A DNA stretch of 64,000 nt from SZUA-309 sp050185825 (GCA_050185825.1 JBFWZA010000013.1:1-64000), one strand, 5' to 3'. Shown: positions 1 to 10,695, numbered from the stretch's first letter. Made by a program: numbers and translations. Notes: generated by a model not told the origin, from the sequence alone.

Positions 1-69
1 CTTGCAGTCCATCATACTGAAGCCTGTCACTTCTCGTAGATGCTTAATCTTTGCTGCTGTTATGGCCAC
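1..69 (-). CDS. EF-Ts N-terminal (UBA-like) domain protein, 5' fragment in an integron cassette
   Basis: The first 23 codons from a GTG at 69 read V-A-I-T-A-A-K-I-K-H-L-R-E-V-T-G-F-S-M-M-D-C-K and run off the window. The pattern A-x-x-x-K-x-L-R-E-x-T-G-x-x-M-M-D-C-K is the N-terminal UBA-like helix pair of elongation factor Ts, which binds EF-Tu. An in-frame TAA lies one codon upstream of the GTG, so the start is well bounded, but no good Shine-Dalgarno is visible. It sits about 20 bases after an attC core site, where a cassette gene should begin. Whether it is full EF-Ts or a short stand-alone domain cannot be seen. The EF-Ts resemblance is read from the sequence; its function in a cassette is unknown. 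Confidence 0.55.
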   Translation of the reverse strand, partial: MAITAAKIKHLREVTGFSMMDCK

Positions 70-88
70 AGTTTACGTGCGCAGCAAT

Positions 89-193
89 GACGCCTAACAC
101 CAAGATAAGCGGCCGACCGCCGCTGGCGCTTTCTTTGCGAATGCAAAGAAAGTGACAGTTAGGGAGGTCCGCTTCATCGATTCGTTAGGCGTC
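89..193 (-). other. Integron attC recombination site
   Basis: The outer ends are a perfect 10-bp inverted repeat, GACGCCTAAC (89-98) and GTTAGGCGTC (184-193), containing the attC consensus pair RYYYAAC and GTTRRRY. Inside them, about 105-118 (ATAAGCGGCCGACC) pairs imperfectly with 166-177 (GGTCCGCTTCAT), as L''/L' boxes with extrahelical bases should. A further perfect 10-bp stem, 129-138 with 143-152, closes on a GAAT loop. Core sites, imperfect L boxes and a variable terminal stem in this order are the hallmarks of a single-stranded attC hairpin recognised by IntI. The stop codon of the upstream gene (TAA, 187-185) lies in the first core, which is typical of cassettes. Confidence 0.82.
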
Positions 194-690
194 ATCTCGT
201 AGCATCCTTTCGAGTTCGTCCGCCATTGCATCTACCGAGACCCTGCTTGTATCAAATATCGTAAAACCAGCCGATCTCGCTTCGTCCGAAAGGATGGATG
301 CCCAAGCGTCAATCTGATCGAAGTCTTGGCTGCTCCACCCACGGTCAATCAACCGTCGCTCTCGAATATCTCTAGGGCAGTCTAGAAGCACCATTTCACA
401 GGATTCCAAAGAATACGATCTCGCTAAAAGGTCTATGGCGCTCGGGCGTATCTGGCAATCTATGACTATCGTTGAGCCGGGACGTTGCTTTCCTGCATGA
501 GCGAGGCTCTCCTTGAGGATGTCCTCGGCTGCCATGTTCGGCGTATCCATCAATTCGTCGGGATGAACCCACGAGACGCCTACCAAGCGATCATCCAAAG
601 TTTTGGCAAGGGTAGTCTTACCTGATCCTGATGCTCCATTGATGAGCAAGACTTTCAAAACTCGGAAAGACCCTTCGGGATGACGCCTAA
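98..690 (-). mobile_element. Complete integron gene cassette
   Basis: Two GTTAGGC core sites on the minus strand, at 691-685 and 98-92, bound a unit of about 593 bp. It holds one minus-strand gene and ends in an attC site, which is the definition of a cassette (crossover between G and TTAGGC). The gene fills the cassette from near its first base to the attC. No integrase gene is visible in the following 15 kb in the 5' direction, so this could be an integrase-less array, or the array may lie in another context. The partial gene at 1-69 would be the next cassette. Confidence 0.72.
185..658 (-). CDS. Cassette-borne P-loop NTPase, probable small-molecule kinase
   Basis: About 157 aa. A Walker A motif GASGSGKTT lies at residues 8-16. 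Later elements are a conserved D in VIDCQIRPS, and LLDCPRDIRERRLIDRGW, an arginine-rich lid-like segment as in adenylate, gluconate or shikimate kinases. Substrate is unknown. A start at ATG 697 is open, but that codon lies outside the cassette crossover and the core site would then be inside codons 2-5. The TTG at 658, preceded by GAAGGG, keeps the whole gene inside the cassette and is preferred. The stop TAA overlaps the attC core. Codon use is much less GC-rich than the downstream chromosome, which fits transfer. Confidence 0.72.
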   Translation of the reverse strand: MKVLLINGASGSGKTTLAKTLDDRLVGVSWVHPDELMDTPNMAAEDILKESLAHAGKQRPGSTIVIDCQIRPSAIDLLARSYSLESCEMVLLDCPRDIRERRLIDRGWSSQDFDQIDAWASILSDEARSAGFTIFDTSRVSVDAMADELERMLRDDA

Positions 691-691
691 C
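682..691 (-). other. Upstream integron core site (attC or attI half site)
   Basis: GACGCCTAAC on the plus strand (GTTAGGCGTC on the minus) is identical over 10 bases to the outer arm of the attC at 89-193 and marks the 5' edge of the kinase cassette. I find no partner GTTRRRY within the next 150 bases, so it could be an attI-type site or the remains of an older attC. Confidence 0.55.
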
Positions 692-702
692 AACCAAATC
701 TA

Positions 703-738
703 CGACATGATGTCGTGATAAATCACGACAAGCTGTCG
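703..738. repeat. Cluster of three overlapping CGACA/TGTCG palindromes
   Basis: Four alternating copies of CGACA and TGTCG create three overlapping inverted repeats: CGACATGATGTCG (703-715), TGTCGTGATAAATCACGACA (711-730) and CGACAAGCTGTCG (726-738). The middle one has 9-bp perfect arms around AA. A further ACGACA lies at 831-836. It sits just upstream of the first cassette on the minus strand, where an attI site, a cassette promoter or an operator could be. The role is not known. The rest of 692-854 shows no gene. Confidence 0.5.
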
Positions 739-854
739 GTAAAACACGGAACCCTTCATCTCACCTCCCTTCCAACCCCCTGAAATATCTCAGGAATAGC
801 TGATCAGGCAAAGAGTGATATCGCACAATCACGACATCCGCTCCCCCGCAGATC

Positions 855-1349
855 TCACCCCACGAGCAACACACCGGCCGCGATCAAAGCGCAGATGATC
901 ACCCCGCCAACGCTCCCTTTCACGAAGGATCTCGCATGCTCTGCCCTGTCGAACCGCAACGGTACCTGCTCGGCACCTGGCAGCACCAGCCAGCTCGGTC
1001 GTAGCCGACCAACCACGAGCTCGTCCAGAATGAGCCAGTCAAAGAGGTTGAACATCATCCATACGGCGAAGGAGGCGGTGAACAGGACTCCGAACCCCGA
1101 GACGCCAAGCCCATGGAGGTGTGCCGCAATCCAGACGGGAAAACCGAGCAGCATGATCAGGAGCGGCAGGGTGACGGCAAAACCCAGACCACGCTCCCGC
1201 GATGTGAGCGGCGGCACGGCATTGCGCACCTCCTCCGGGAAGCGCCTGAGAAACACGCGGGGCCAGAGGCGCAGCAGCAGCAACAGGTAGCCGCCCGCCA
1301 TCAGGCACATGGCACCGCCGGTGAGCAGAACGAGCGTCGTCGGATTCAA
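855..1349 (-). CDS. Four-TM membrane protein of unknown function
   Basis: 164 aa. Hydrophobic segments lie at about residues 5-27, 55-77, 82-106 and 145-163, joined by a basic stretch after TM1 and an Arg/Asp-rich loop before the last helix. No catalytic motif is recognised, and I cannot assign a family. It is divergent from the phosphotransferase gene at 1413, with about 60 bases between them. Confidence 0.6.
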   Translation of the reverse strand: MNPTTLVLLTGGAMCLMAGGYLLLLLRLWPRVFLRRFPEEVRNAVPPLTSRERGLGFAVTLPLLIMLLGFPVWIAAHLHGLGVSGFGVLFTASFAVWMMFNLFDWLILDELVVGRLRPSWLVLPGAEQVPLRFDRAEHARSFVKGSVGGVIICALIAAGVLLVG

Positions 1350-1412
1350 GCTGGCGTCCGGATCTGCGGTCTTCGACCGGGCATACTACGCCTGTCCGCA
1401 TACGGTGGAAGC

Positions 1413-2276
1413 ATGGAACCGAGCCTCGATCAGTCGCTGCTGCAGGCACTCCGGGACTGCCTGGGCGAGGCACCCGAAAGCTTCCGGCCACTCGCCGGTG
1501 CGACCTCTTCCGAGCTCTACCGGTTCCGCCTGCGGCGCGGCGACGCTGTACTGCGACGCATCCTGCCAGCGCGGTGGGATACCGCTCCAGAGGAACTCAT
1601 AGACCGGGAGTTCGCAATTCTCACAGCGCTCCAGGATTGTAGGCTTCCCGCGCCGGCTCCCATCGCACGGCTGCCCGACAACGCCCTGGTGATGAGCCAT
1701 CTGGTCGGCAACGTTGTGCTCCCCGCATCACCCACCACCGGCTGGCTGGACGACATGGCCCGCATGCTGAGCCGCATACACGCGGCTGACGTGGTCGTGC
1801 CTTACCGCTTCGAATCGTGGAACCAGCAGCGCAGCCACCCTCCGCCAGCCTGGTGGCAGGACACTGAACTCTGGGCCGAAGCCCAGGCGCTGGTTTCGCT
1901 GCCGCCCGATGCGCCTCGCGTCTTCCTTCACCGCGACTACCACCCCGCAAATCTGCTCTGGGTGGATGGGCGCATCTCCGGGGTGGTGGACTGGATCAAC
2001 GCCTGCATGGGTCCGCGCGGGGTGGACGTGGCCCACTGCCGGCTCAATCTGGCCCTCATGTACGGGCAGCCGGCGGCGGACGCGTTCCTGCAGTGCTACG
2101 CAGGGCATGTGCCCGGATACGAGCACGATCCTTTCTGGGACGTGGACGATGCGCTGGGCTTCGGCCCGGACGTGCAGCCCTACCCGCCCTGGGCGGAATT
2201 CGGGCTCACCGGTCTCACAACGGAAGTGATCCGCAGCCGCCTGGAAGCGTTCGTCCAGGCGGCCGTCAGCAGATAG
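1413..2276 (+). CDS. Aminoglycoside phosphotransferase-like kinase
   Basis: 287 aa. The APH/choline-kinase fold is shown by the catalytic loop HRDYHPANLLW (near residue 170; Asp as base, Asn for metal) and the DFG-equivalent GVVDWINACMGPRGVDVAH. The N-lobe carries an LRR nucleotide-contact strand. Such proteins phosphorylate a hydroxyl on small molecules; environmental members are rarely antibiotic-resistance enzymes and the substrate cannot be read. The start is ATG 1413, where the protein begins MEPSLDQSLLQ. The frame is open further upstream, but those codons do not fit the family. Probably cytosolic and monocistronic. Confidence 0.85.
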   Translation: MEPSLDQSLLQALRDCLGEAPESFRPLAGATSSELYRFRLRRGDAVLRRILPARWDTAPEELIDREFAILTALQDCRLPAPAPIARLPDNALVMSHLVGNVVLPASPTTGWLDDMARMLSRIHAADVVVPYRFESWNQQRSHPPPAWWQDTELWAEAQALVSLPPDAPRVFLHRDYHPANLLWVDGRISGVVDWINACMGPRGVDVAHCRLNLALMYGQPAADAFLQCYAGHVPGYEHDPFWDVDDALGFGPDVQPYPPWAEFGLTGLTTEVIRSRLEAFVQAAVSR

Positions 2277-2294
2277 TCGGTTTGGCGGGCCTGC

Positions 2295-3652
<1,358 letters not shown>

Positions 3653-3656
<4 letters not shown>

Positions 3657-3952
3657 TTCTGTCCTCCGGCCGGCTGCTCTTTCTTCTTGAACATGCTGAG
3701 CATGCGGTCCGTCACCATGTAGCCGCCCACCACGTTGATGGTGGCGAAAAACACGGCCAGCGCGCCGAGCCAGGTGGCCCAGTCAGCCAGACCTGCGCCG
3801 GCGGAGGTGAGCGCACCCACGAGCGTGATGCCGGAGATGGCGTTGGCTCCGGACATCAGCGGCGTGTGCAGCGTGGCCGGGACCTTGGAGATCAGCTCGA
3901 AGCCCAGAAAGATGGAGAGCATCAGTACAAAGCCGAGAAAGACCGCTTCCAT
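3653..3952 (-). CDS. pntAB: NAD(P) transhydrogenase subunit alpha part 2 (membrane)
   Basis: 99 aa. Three hydrophobic helices, with the conserved LISKVPATLHTPLMSGANAISGI and VVGGYMVTDRMLSMFK blocks of transhydrogenase domain II alpha. In enterobacteria this part is fused to PntA; here it is a separate small gene, the three-subunit arrangement known from Rhodospirillum and many other proteobacteria. It lies 12 bp after pntAA and overlaps pntB by 4 bp. Confidence 0.96.
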
Positions 3953-3964
3953 GGTGGGGCTCCG

Positions 3965-5092
3965 TCAGAGTTTCTTGATGGTTTCGTTGACGATGGCGCC
4001 GCCGCGTGTGATCACGCAGTTGCGGGCGATCTCGTCCTCGGGGTCGAGGTCGAGCTTCTTCGTCTCGTCGTCCCAGAAGTGGGTGATCAGGTTGAAGAGG
4101 TTGTTCGAGTACATCTCGCTCGCGTTCTTGGCGACCTCCGAGGGCAGGTTGCCCTGGCCGACCACCTTCACGCCGTTGATCTCCACCACCTGATCGAGCA
4201 CCGAGCCCTCGACGTTGCCGCCGGACTCCACGGCCATGTCCACCACCACACTGCCCGGCGCCATGGCTTCCACCATGTCGCGGGAGACGATCTTCGGCGC
4301 CGGACGGCCGAACACCTGGGCGGTGGTGATCACCACGTCGGACTGGCTGATCACCTTCTTCTGGCCGGCCTTCTGCAGCTCGATCTGCTCGGGCGTGAGC
4401 TCTTTCGCGTAGCCCTGCTCTGTCTGGCCGGTGTCGCCGAGATCGATCTGCACGAATTTCGCACCCAGCGACTGCACCTGCTCGGCCACCACCGGGCGGG
4501 TGTCGAAGGCTTCCACCCGGGCGCCGAGACGCTTGGCCGTGGCGATGGCCTGCAGGCCGGCCACCCCGGCGCCGATCACGAACACGCGGGCCGGGGCGAT
4601 GGTGCCGGCCGGGGTCATCATCATGGGCAGGATCTTCGGGCAGTGGAACGCGGCCTGGATCACCGTGACGTAGCCGGCCAGGTTCGCCTGCGAGGAGAGC
4701 GCGTCCATCTTCTGGGCGAGCGTGGTGCGGGGAATCATCTCCATGGAGATGGCGGTGATGCCCTTCGTCGCCAGCGAGTCCACCAGGGCTTTTTCATTGA
4801 AGGGATCGAGGAAGCTCACGTGGATGCAGCCGGACTTGAGGGCCGCCACGTCATCCGCGTCGGGCTTGCGCACGCGGAGCACGATATCGGCGCGACCCAG
4901 CAGGCCAGCACGATCGCTTTCCACCTTGGCCCCGGCCTCGGCGTACATGGCATCGGGAAATCCCGCCCGCTCGCCGACACCCGCCTGCACGACCACCTCG
5001 AAACCGGCGCCGATCAACTTCTTCGCGTTCTGCGGCACAAGAGCGCTCCGCAGCTCACCCGGCCAGGTTTCCCTGGGCACAGCGATTAGCAT
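3965..5092 (-). CDS. pntAA: NAD(P) transhydrogenase subunit alpha part 1 (NAD-binding)
   Basis: 375 aa, soluble domain I. It begins MLIAVPRETWPGELRSAL, the alanine-dehydrogenase/PntA N-terminal signature. The central Rossmann motif VIGAGVAGLQAIATAKRLGA is followed by AFDTRP, where the acidic Asp favours NAD over NADP. SQSDVVITTAQVFGRPAPK and VVDMAVESGGNVEGS are the usual dI loops. It binds NADH and passes hydride to domain III of PntB. First gene of the operon; the promoter should lie in the 190-bp divergent region before the TRAP operon. Confidence 0.97.
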   Translation of the reverse strand: MLIAVPRETWPGELRSALVPQNAKKLIGAGFEVVVQAGVGERAGFPDAMYAEAGAKVESDRAGLLGRADIVLRVRKPDADDVAALKSGCIHVSFLDPFNEKALVDSLATKGITAISMEMIPRTTLAQKMDALSSQANLAGYVTVIQAAFHCPKILPMMMTPAGTIAPARVFVIGAGVAGLQAIATAKRLGARVEAFDTRPVVAEQVQSLGAKFVQIDLGDTGQTEQGYAKELTPEQIELQKAGQKKVISQSDVVITTAQVFGRPAPKIVSRDMVEAMAPGSVVVDMAVESGGNVEGSVLDQVVEINGVKVVGQGNLPSEVAKNASEMYSNNLFNLITHFWDDETKKLDLDPEDEIARNCVITRGGAIVNETIKKL

Positions 5093-5280
5093 GCAACTTC
5101 CCCAATCCAGGTAATTTACGAGCGCGCATATCCCCCACGCGCTCCGGCAAGTTAGCTAAACGAACCCCACAAAACAACTCGGAAATGGCCATAAGTACAG
5201 AGCGGAACGGGCCCCGGGTTGCAACCGCGGAACCCAGTTCCCACAATCCCGCGAACGCCGGGGAAGGGGTTTCCAGCCGT

Positions 5281-6414
5281 ATGCCATCAGACGACAACCG
5301 CGCCGGTCCCGGCGCGCGCGCCTTTCTTGCCGGCCTCGTCACCGCCTTCGTGGTGGGCGTGCTCGCCTCGCTGGCCATCCGGGCACCCGGCGGCCAAGGG
5401 GCCGTCGCGGTTGGTGTCGATCGGGGCCCCGGCGAGGTCCGGATCGCCTGGCGGATGCCCGTGTCCTTCCAGAGCACCATGCCCGTGCTCGGCGACAACC
5501 CCATCTACGTGGTGGAGCAGATCCGCCGCACCAGCCGTGGCGAGGTGGACATCACCATCTTCGAGCCGGGCGAGATCGTGCCGGCGTTCTCCATCACGGA
5601 CGCCGTGCGCGACGGTAAGGTGCAGGTGGGCTACACCTGGCTCGGCTACGACCAGGGCAAGGTGCCGGCCTCGCCGCTGCTCGGTGCGGTGCCGTTCGGC
5701 ATGGAGCCCTGGGAGTTTGCGGCCTGGTGGTACGAGGGCGGCGGCCGGGAGCTCGGCCAGGCGCTGTACCACAAGCAGGGCTCGCACATCCTGCTCTGCG
5801 GCATGACGGGCCCGGAGACCGCCGGCTGGTTCCGCGAGCCCGTGCGATCGCTCGAGGACGTCAAGGGCCTCAAGATCCGTTTCGCCGGCCTTGGCGGCAA
5901 GGTGATCGAGCAGGCCGGGGCGTCCGTGACCATGCTGCCCGGTGGTGAGATCTTCCAGGCGCTGGAGAAAGGCGCCATCGATGCCACCGAGTTCGCCCTG
6001 CCCATCGTCGACCAGGCGCTCGGCTTCAACCGCATCGCCCCCTACAACTACTACCCGGGCTGGCACCAGCCGGGCACGTTCTCGCACATGGCCGTGAACC
6101 TGAACGTCTGGAATGGCCTCGCCGACTCGGATCGGGCGCTGCTGGAGACGGCCTGCACCGCTGGCGCCATGCGCAACCTGGCGAAGTCGGAGGCGACCCA
6201 GGGCGCGATCATCGCCCACTTCCCGGACCACGGCGTTTCCGCGGAAACGCTGCCCACGGACGTGCTGCGCGAGCTCGAGCGGATCACGGGCGAAGTGATG
6301 GCGGCCGAAGCGGCCCGGGATACCGACTTCGCAACGATCTACGCCTCCCAGCAGGCCTTCCGGGCCGACTATGCGCACTGGAAGTCCCGGGCCTACCTGC
6401 CGAGAGACTTTTAG
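5281..6414 (+). CDS. dctP: TRAP transporter substrate-binding protein (DctP type)
   Basis: 377 aa. Residues about 13-35 form a membrane anchor or uncleaved signal (FLAGLVTAFVVGVLASLAI). The mature part carries DctP features: WRMPVSFQSTMPVLGDNP near the start, the ligand-gate region VKGLKIRFAGLGGKVIEQAGASVTMLP, and the ATEFALPIVDQALGF block. It resembles the subgroup that binds keto acids or mannitol/lactate-type solutes; the substrate is not certain. ATG 5281 is chosen because GGGGAAGGGG lies just upstream; the frame is open from 5185. Its stop overlaps the dctQ start (TAGTG). Confidence 0.93.
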   Translation: MPSDDNRAGPGARAFLAGLVTAFVVGVLASLAIRAPGGQGAVAVGVDRGPGEVRIAWRMPVSFQSTMPVLGDNPIYVVEQIRRTSRGEVDITIFEPGEIVPAFSITDAVRDGKVQVGYTWLGYDQGKVPASPLLGAVPFGMEPWEFAAWWYEGGGRELGQALYHKQGSHILLCGMTGPETAGWFREPVRSLEDVKGLKIRFAGLGGKVIEQAGASVTMLPGGEIFQALEKGAIDATEFALPIVDQALGFNRIAPYNYYPGWHQPGTFSHMAVNLNVWNGLADSDRALLETACTAGAMRNLAKSEATQGAIIAHFPDHGVSAETLPTDVLRELERITGEVMAAEAARDTDFATIYASQQAFRADYAHWKSRAYLPRDF

Positions 6415-6939
6415 TGCCGCTGCCGGACACTGCGCTTTCCCGGCTCCTCGATCCCTGGTTGATCCGCATCGGCCGGCTGACGTCGTGGCTGTGGGTGGTG
6501 CTGCTCGCCATCATCGTGATCAACGTGGTGCTGCGTTACGCCTTCGGCGAGGGCCGGGTGGAGTTCGAGGAGATCCAGTGGCACCTGTATTCCACGGGCT
6601 TCCTGCTGGCGCTCGGGTACGCGCTGCTCACGGACAGCCACATCCGCGTGGACGTGCTGCACGAGCGCTTCTCCCCCACGCTCAAGGCCTGGGTGGAGTT
6701 CTACGGCATCCTGCTCTTCCTGCTGCCGTTCATCGCCCTGGTGATCGTCTACTCCGTGCCGTTCGTGGCCACGAGCTTCGCGCTCTCCGAGGTCTCCAAC
6801 GCCCCCGGCGGCCTGCCCTTCCGCTGGGCGATGAAGGCCATGCTGCCACTCGGCTTCGTGCTCCTCGCCCTGGCCGCCGTCTCGCGGCTGACCCGGGTGT
6901 GGCGTTTTCTTTTCCCCCTGGGGCCGGGCGGGGAAACGG

Positions 6940-6950
<11 letters not shown>
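6414..6950 (+). CDS. dctQ: TRAP transporter small membrane subunit (DctQ type)
   Basis: 178 aa with four predicted helices (about residues 20-42, 58-78, 98-122, 140-160) and the family landmark RYAFGEGRVEFEEIQWHLY after TM1. It scaffolds the large permease in the inner membrane. The start is a GTG overlapping the dctP stop by one base; the gene then overlaps dctM by 11 bp. The tight packing points to one dctPQM transcript. Confidence 0.93.
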
Positions 6951-8292
<1,342 letters not shown>

Positions 8293-8314
8293 GCACGGGC
8301 CGGAGGCCGAGCCC

Positions 8315-9418
8315 TCATCTGAGCGCGTCGCTGAAGGCCACCAGGTCCGCCATGCTGTGCAGGTCCCGGTTGAAGTGCGGCACCAGCTTGCGCGGCTGAT
8401 CCAGCCTGTCCAGCACCGCGAGCGACCGGGTATCCGCCGCCGCCAGACGCACCGCGTCCGTGTGTGCCGCCGCCACCCGGCGCGCCAGGGAATCAAGACC
8501 GGGGCTGCCCAACGCATCCAGGCGCGCCACCTCCGCCTCGGAGAGCGCGGCGGCGGGCACGGGCAGGTGCGCCCGATTCACCAGCACGCCGGACACGGCC
8601 ATGCTGTCCCGGGCAAGGCGCTCGGAGAACCGCGACACCTGGCCGAGGCTCACCGGCTCCGGCGCGCAGACCAGCAGAAACGTGGTGCCCGGCTCGGACA
8701 TGAGCGCGAGCACCCGTCGCGAGCGTTCCTTCAGCCCGTCGAACATGCTCGAGAACGCGAGCAGGAACTCGGAGAGGTCGGCCAGCATCTCGAGACCGGT
8801 GAGACGCTCGAGGAACTTCAGCGTCAGCGCCGAGGACTGACGGAAGAAGTTGAACTGCGCCCGGGCGGCGAGGCCATAGGGCGCCACCAGCATCTGAGTG
8901 AAGGAGCCGTCCAGCAGGTCGATGAGTCGCTTCGGCGCGTCGAGAAAGTCGAGGGCGTGCTGAGCCGGCGGCGTGTCGACGATGAGCAGGTCGTGCTCCC
9001 CGGCATTCAGGATCTCCAGCACCCGTTCCATGGCGATGAGCTCGCGGGAGCCGCCCAGGGTGGAGGAGAGTTGCTGGTAGTAGGCGTTGGCGAAGATGGC
9101 GTCGCGCACGCGCTGATCGGGCGCGTAGGTCTCCACCATGCGGTCGAAGGTGCGTTTGGTGTCGAGCATCATGGCGGAGAGGCGTCCCGGGGCGTCGAGC
9201 GCCACCGGCCGCGGGTCATTGTCCAGATGATCGAGCCCCATGGCCTGAGCCAGCCGCTTGGCCGGATCGATGGTCATCACCACGGCGGATCGTCCCGCAC
9301 GCGCGGCCAGCACGCCGAGCGCCGCGGCGGTGGTGGTCTTGCCCACACCGCCTGCGCCGCAGCAGACGATGACACTGCTCGTCTTCACCAGCGCCGTGGG
9401 ATCGAGCGCCTCAGCCAT
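8315..9418 (-). CDS. ArsA/GET3-family ATPase, second of a tandem pair
   Basis: About 367 aa. The deviant Walker A CGAGGVGKTTTAAALG is near residue 20, followed by the switch region MTIDPAKRLAQAMG and the VDTPPAQHALDFLDAP motif of the ArsA/GET3 SIMIBI class. It lacks the second fused ATPase half of classical ArsA and instead has a separate paralogue just upstream. The start is ATG 9418, which overlaps the upstream gene's stop by 8 bp. No arsenic gene is near this locus (the ars-like genes are at 57.6-59.8 kb), so a tail-anchored-protein or unknown chaperone-like role is as likely as arsenite extrusion. Confidence 0.85.
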   Translation of the reverse strand: MAEALDPTALVKTSSVIVCCGAGGVGKTTTAAALGVLAARAGRSAVVMTIDPAKRLAQAMGLDHLDNDPRPVALDAPGRLSAMMLDTKRTFDRMVETYAPDQRVRDAIFANAYYQQLSSTLGGSRELIAMERVLEILNAGEHDLLIVDTPPAQHALDFLDAPKRLIDLLDGSFTQMLVAPYGLAARAQFNFFRQSSALTLKFLERLTGLEMLADLSEFLLAFSSMFDGLKERSRRVLALMSEPGTTFLLVCAPEPVSLGQVSRFSERLARDSMAVSGVLVNRAHLPVPAAALSEAEVARLDALGSPGLDSLARRVAAAHTDAVRLAAADTRSLAVLDRLDQPRKLVPHFNRDLHSMADLVAFSDALR

Positions 9419-10310
9419 TGCCGTGCTCCACCTCGAGCTCGGCAACCACGGCAGCGAGCAGTGCCGGCGGCTCGTGATCGATGCAGCGGGAAACCGTCCA
9501 CACCGTGCGCCTGCCGCTGAGCGGCGCCACCGCCTCAGCCTGGCTCGCTGCCAGATCGTGCTCGGCGGCGGCCGAATCGATGGCGGCCCGCAACGCCTCG
9601 GAAGGCTCGGGAAAGCCGACGAGCACGTCGCTGAGTGCTGCTATCTCATCGGCGGCAAACCGGTCCGAGACCCGCTGGTTGACGATCACCGGGCCCACCC
9701 GCATGCGTCGGTCCTGGCAGAAGGACTCCAGCTCCAGCGCCTCCCGCACCGCCATCTCCTCCGGCAGGCTCGCCACCACCACCCGGGTGCGATCCGGGTT
9801 CATGAGCAGATCCTGAATCTTCCGGGCGTTGTGGTTGAGCGGCCCCACCAGCACGGCTTTCAGCGTCGCCGCCGGCACATCGACGAGGGTGCGCAGGTGA
9901 CCCGTGGAGGGAGCATCGAACACCACCCGCTCGTAGCCGCCGTCCGTGACCAGATCGTAGAGCTTGCCCAGGCACATGAGCTCCTCGAATCCCGGCGCGG
10001 CGCCGGCGAAATCGCGGAACATGCGACTTCTCAGGAACGTGTCGTAGAGACCGGAGAACGGCAGCTTGCGGCGCACGTACTCGCGGATCGCCGGCAGTGC
10101 CTCCACCCGCATCACGGAGAGGTTGGGAGCGGCTTCGGCGGGTTCGTAGCCGAGCGGCACGTCGAAGATGGGGTGGCGGTCCAGGTGCGGATCGAAGCTC
10201 GCCAGCATGGTCCGGCGGCGGCGGGCACAGATCACGGCGATGGCGCTCGCCATCACCGTCTTACCCACACCACCTTTGCCGCTGACGACGATCAGCTGCT
10301 GATCGAACAC
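9411..10310 (-). CDS. ArsA/GET3-family ATPase, first of a tandem pair
   Basis: 299 aa. Walker A SGKGGVGKTVMASAIAV is near residue 10, followed by SFDPHLDRHPIFDVPLG (a variant switch I) and VVFDAPSTGHLRTLVDVPAA (switch II). It is shorter than its neighbour, and its signature Lys pattern GKGGVGKT is complete. Overlap of 8 bp with the second ATPase suggests the two are made together and may form a heterodimer in place of the fused halves of ArsA; that is inference. Confidence 0.85.
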   Translation of the reverse strand: MFDQQLIVVSGKGGVGKTVMASAIAVICARRRRTMLASFDPHLDRHPIFDVPLGYEPAEAAPNLSVMRVEALPAIREYVRRKLPFSGLYDTFLRSRMFRDFAGAAPGFEELMCLGKLYDLVTDGGYERVVFDAPSTGHLRTLVDVPAATLKAVLVGPLNHNARKIQDLLMNPDRTRVVVASLPEEMAVREALELESFCQDRRMRVGPVIVNQRVSDRFAADEIAALSDVLVGFPEPSEALRAAIDSAAAEHDLAASQAEAVAPLSGRRTVWTVSRCIDHEPPALLAAVVAELEVEHGNG

Positions 10311-10430
10311 TGACCTTCCTTACCCGAGATCGAGCCTTCTGCGGGCACGCAACGCTCGCAGCGGGGCTCACGGGCTGGCCATTATCCCCCGATCCGGCAG
10401 AATACGCCTATACGCGGATTCCAGCGGGCC

Positions 10431-10695
10431 AGGGAGTCTCTGCATAAGTTTCGCAGACTCAGAGCTTTTCGCATTCGTCAGGGCAAGGCACGTCCCGCAG
10501 CCAATATCAATCCTATTGGCAAGGGGCGTAATGCCGCCATGGCGAATGCGAAAAGCTCCCGCAGGGCGCGCCGTACGGGCCATTTGGTCTTCGTTGCGCA
10601 TCTTGGCAATGGAAGTGATCATTCCCTGCGAAGCGCGCCTTGCCAAAGAACCCGTACGACGCGCTGAGTCAGCGAAACTTATGCAGAGATTCCCT
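10431..10695. mobile_element. MITE-like element with long terminal inverted repeats
   Basis: This is most of the 396-bp gap 10311-10706. The ends are inverted repeats of about 32 bp with two mismatches: the left end begins AGGGAGTCTCTGCATAAG, and the right end read inward begins AGGGAATCTCTGCATAAG. A second inverted pair is nested inside (AGCTTTTCGCATTCG near 10463; its complement ends near 10555). It is 265 bp with no transposase-length frame. No clear target-site duplication is seen. It looks like a non-autonomous element, family unassigned, and it forms the whole leader of the MaoC gene 12 bp downstream. Bases 10311-10430 show nothing identifiable. Confidence 0.65.

Noticed and set aside
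1413..2276. Aminoglycoside resistance gene
   Set aside because: The APH fold is clear, but nothing shows aminoglycoside specificity and it is not on the visible cassette.
10431..10695. Complete insertion sequence
   Set aside because: Only 265 bp, no transposase-length reading frame and no visible target duplication.
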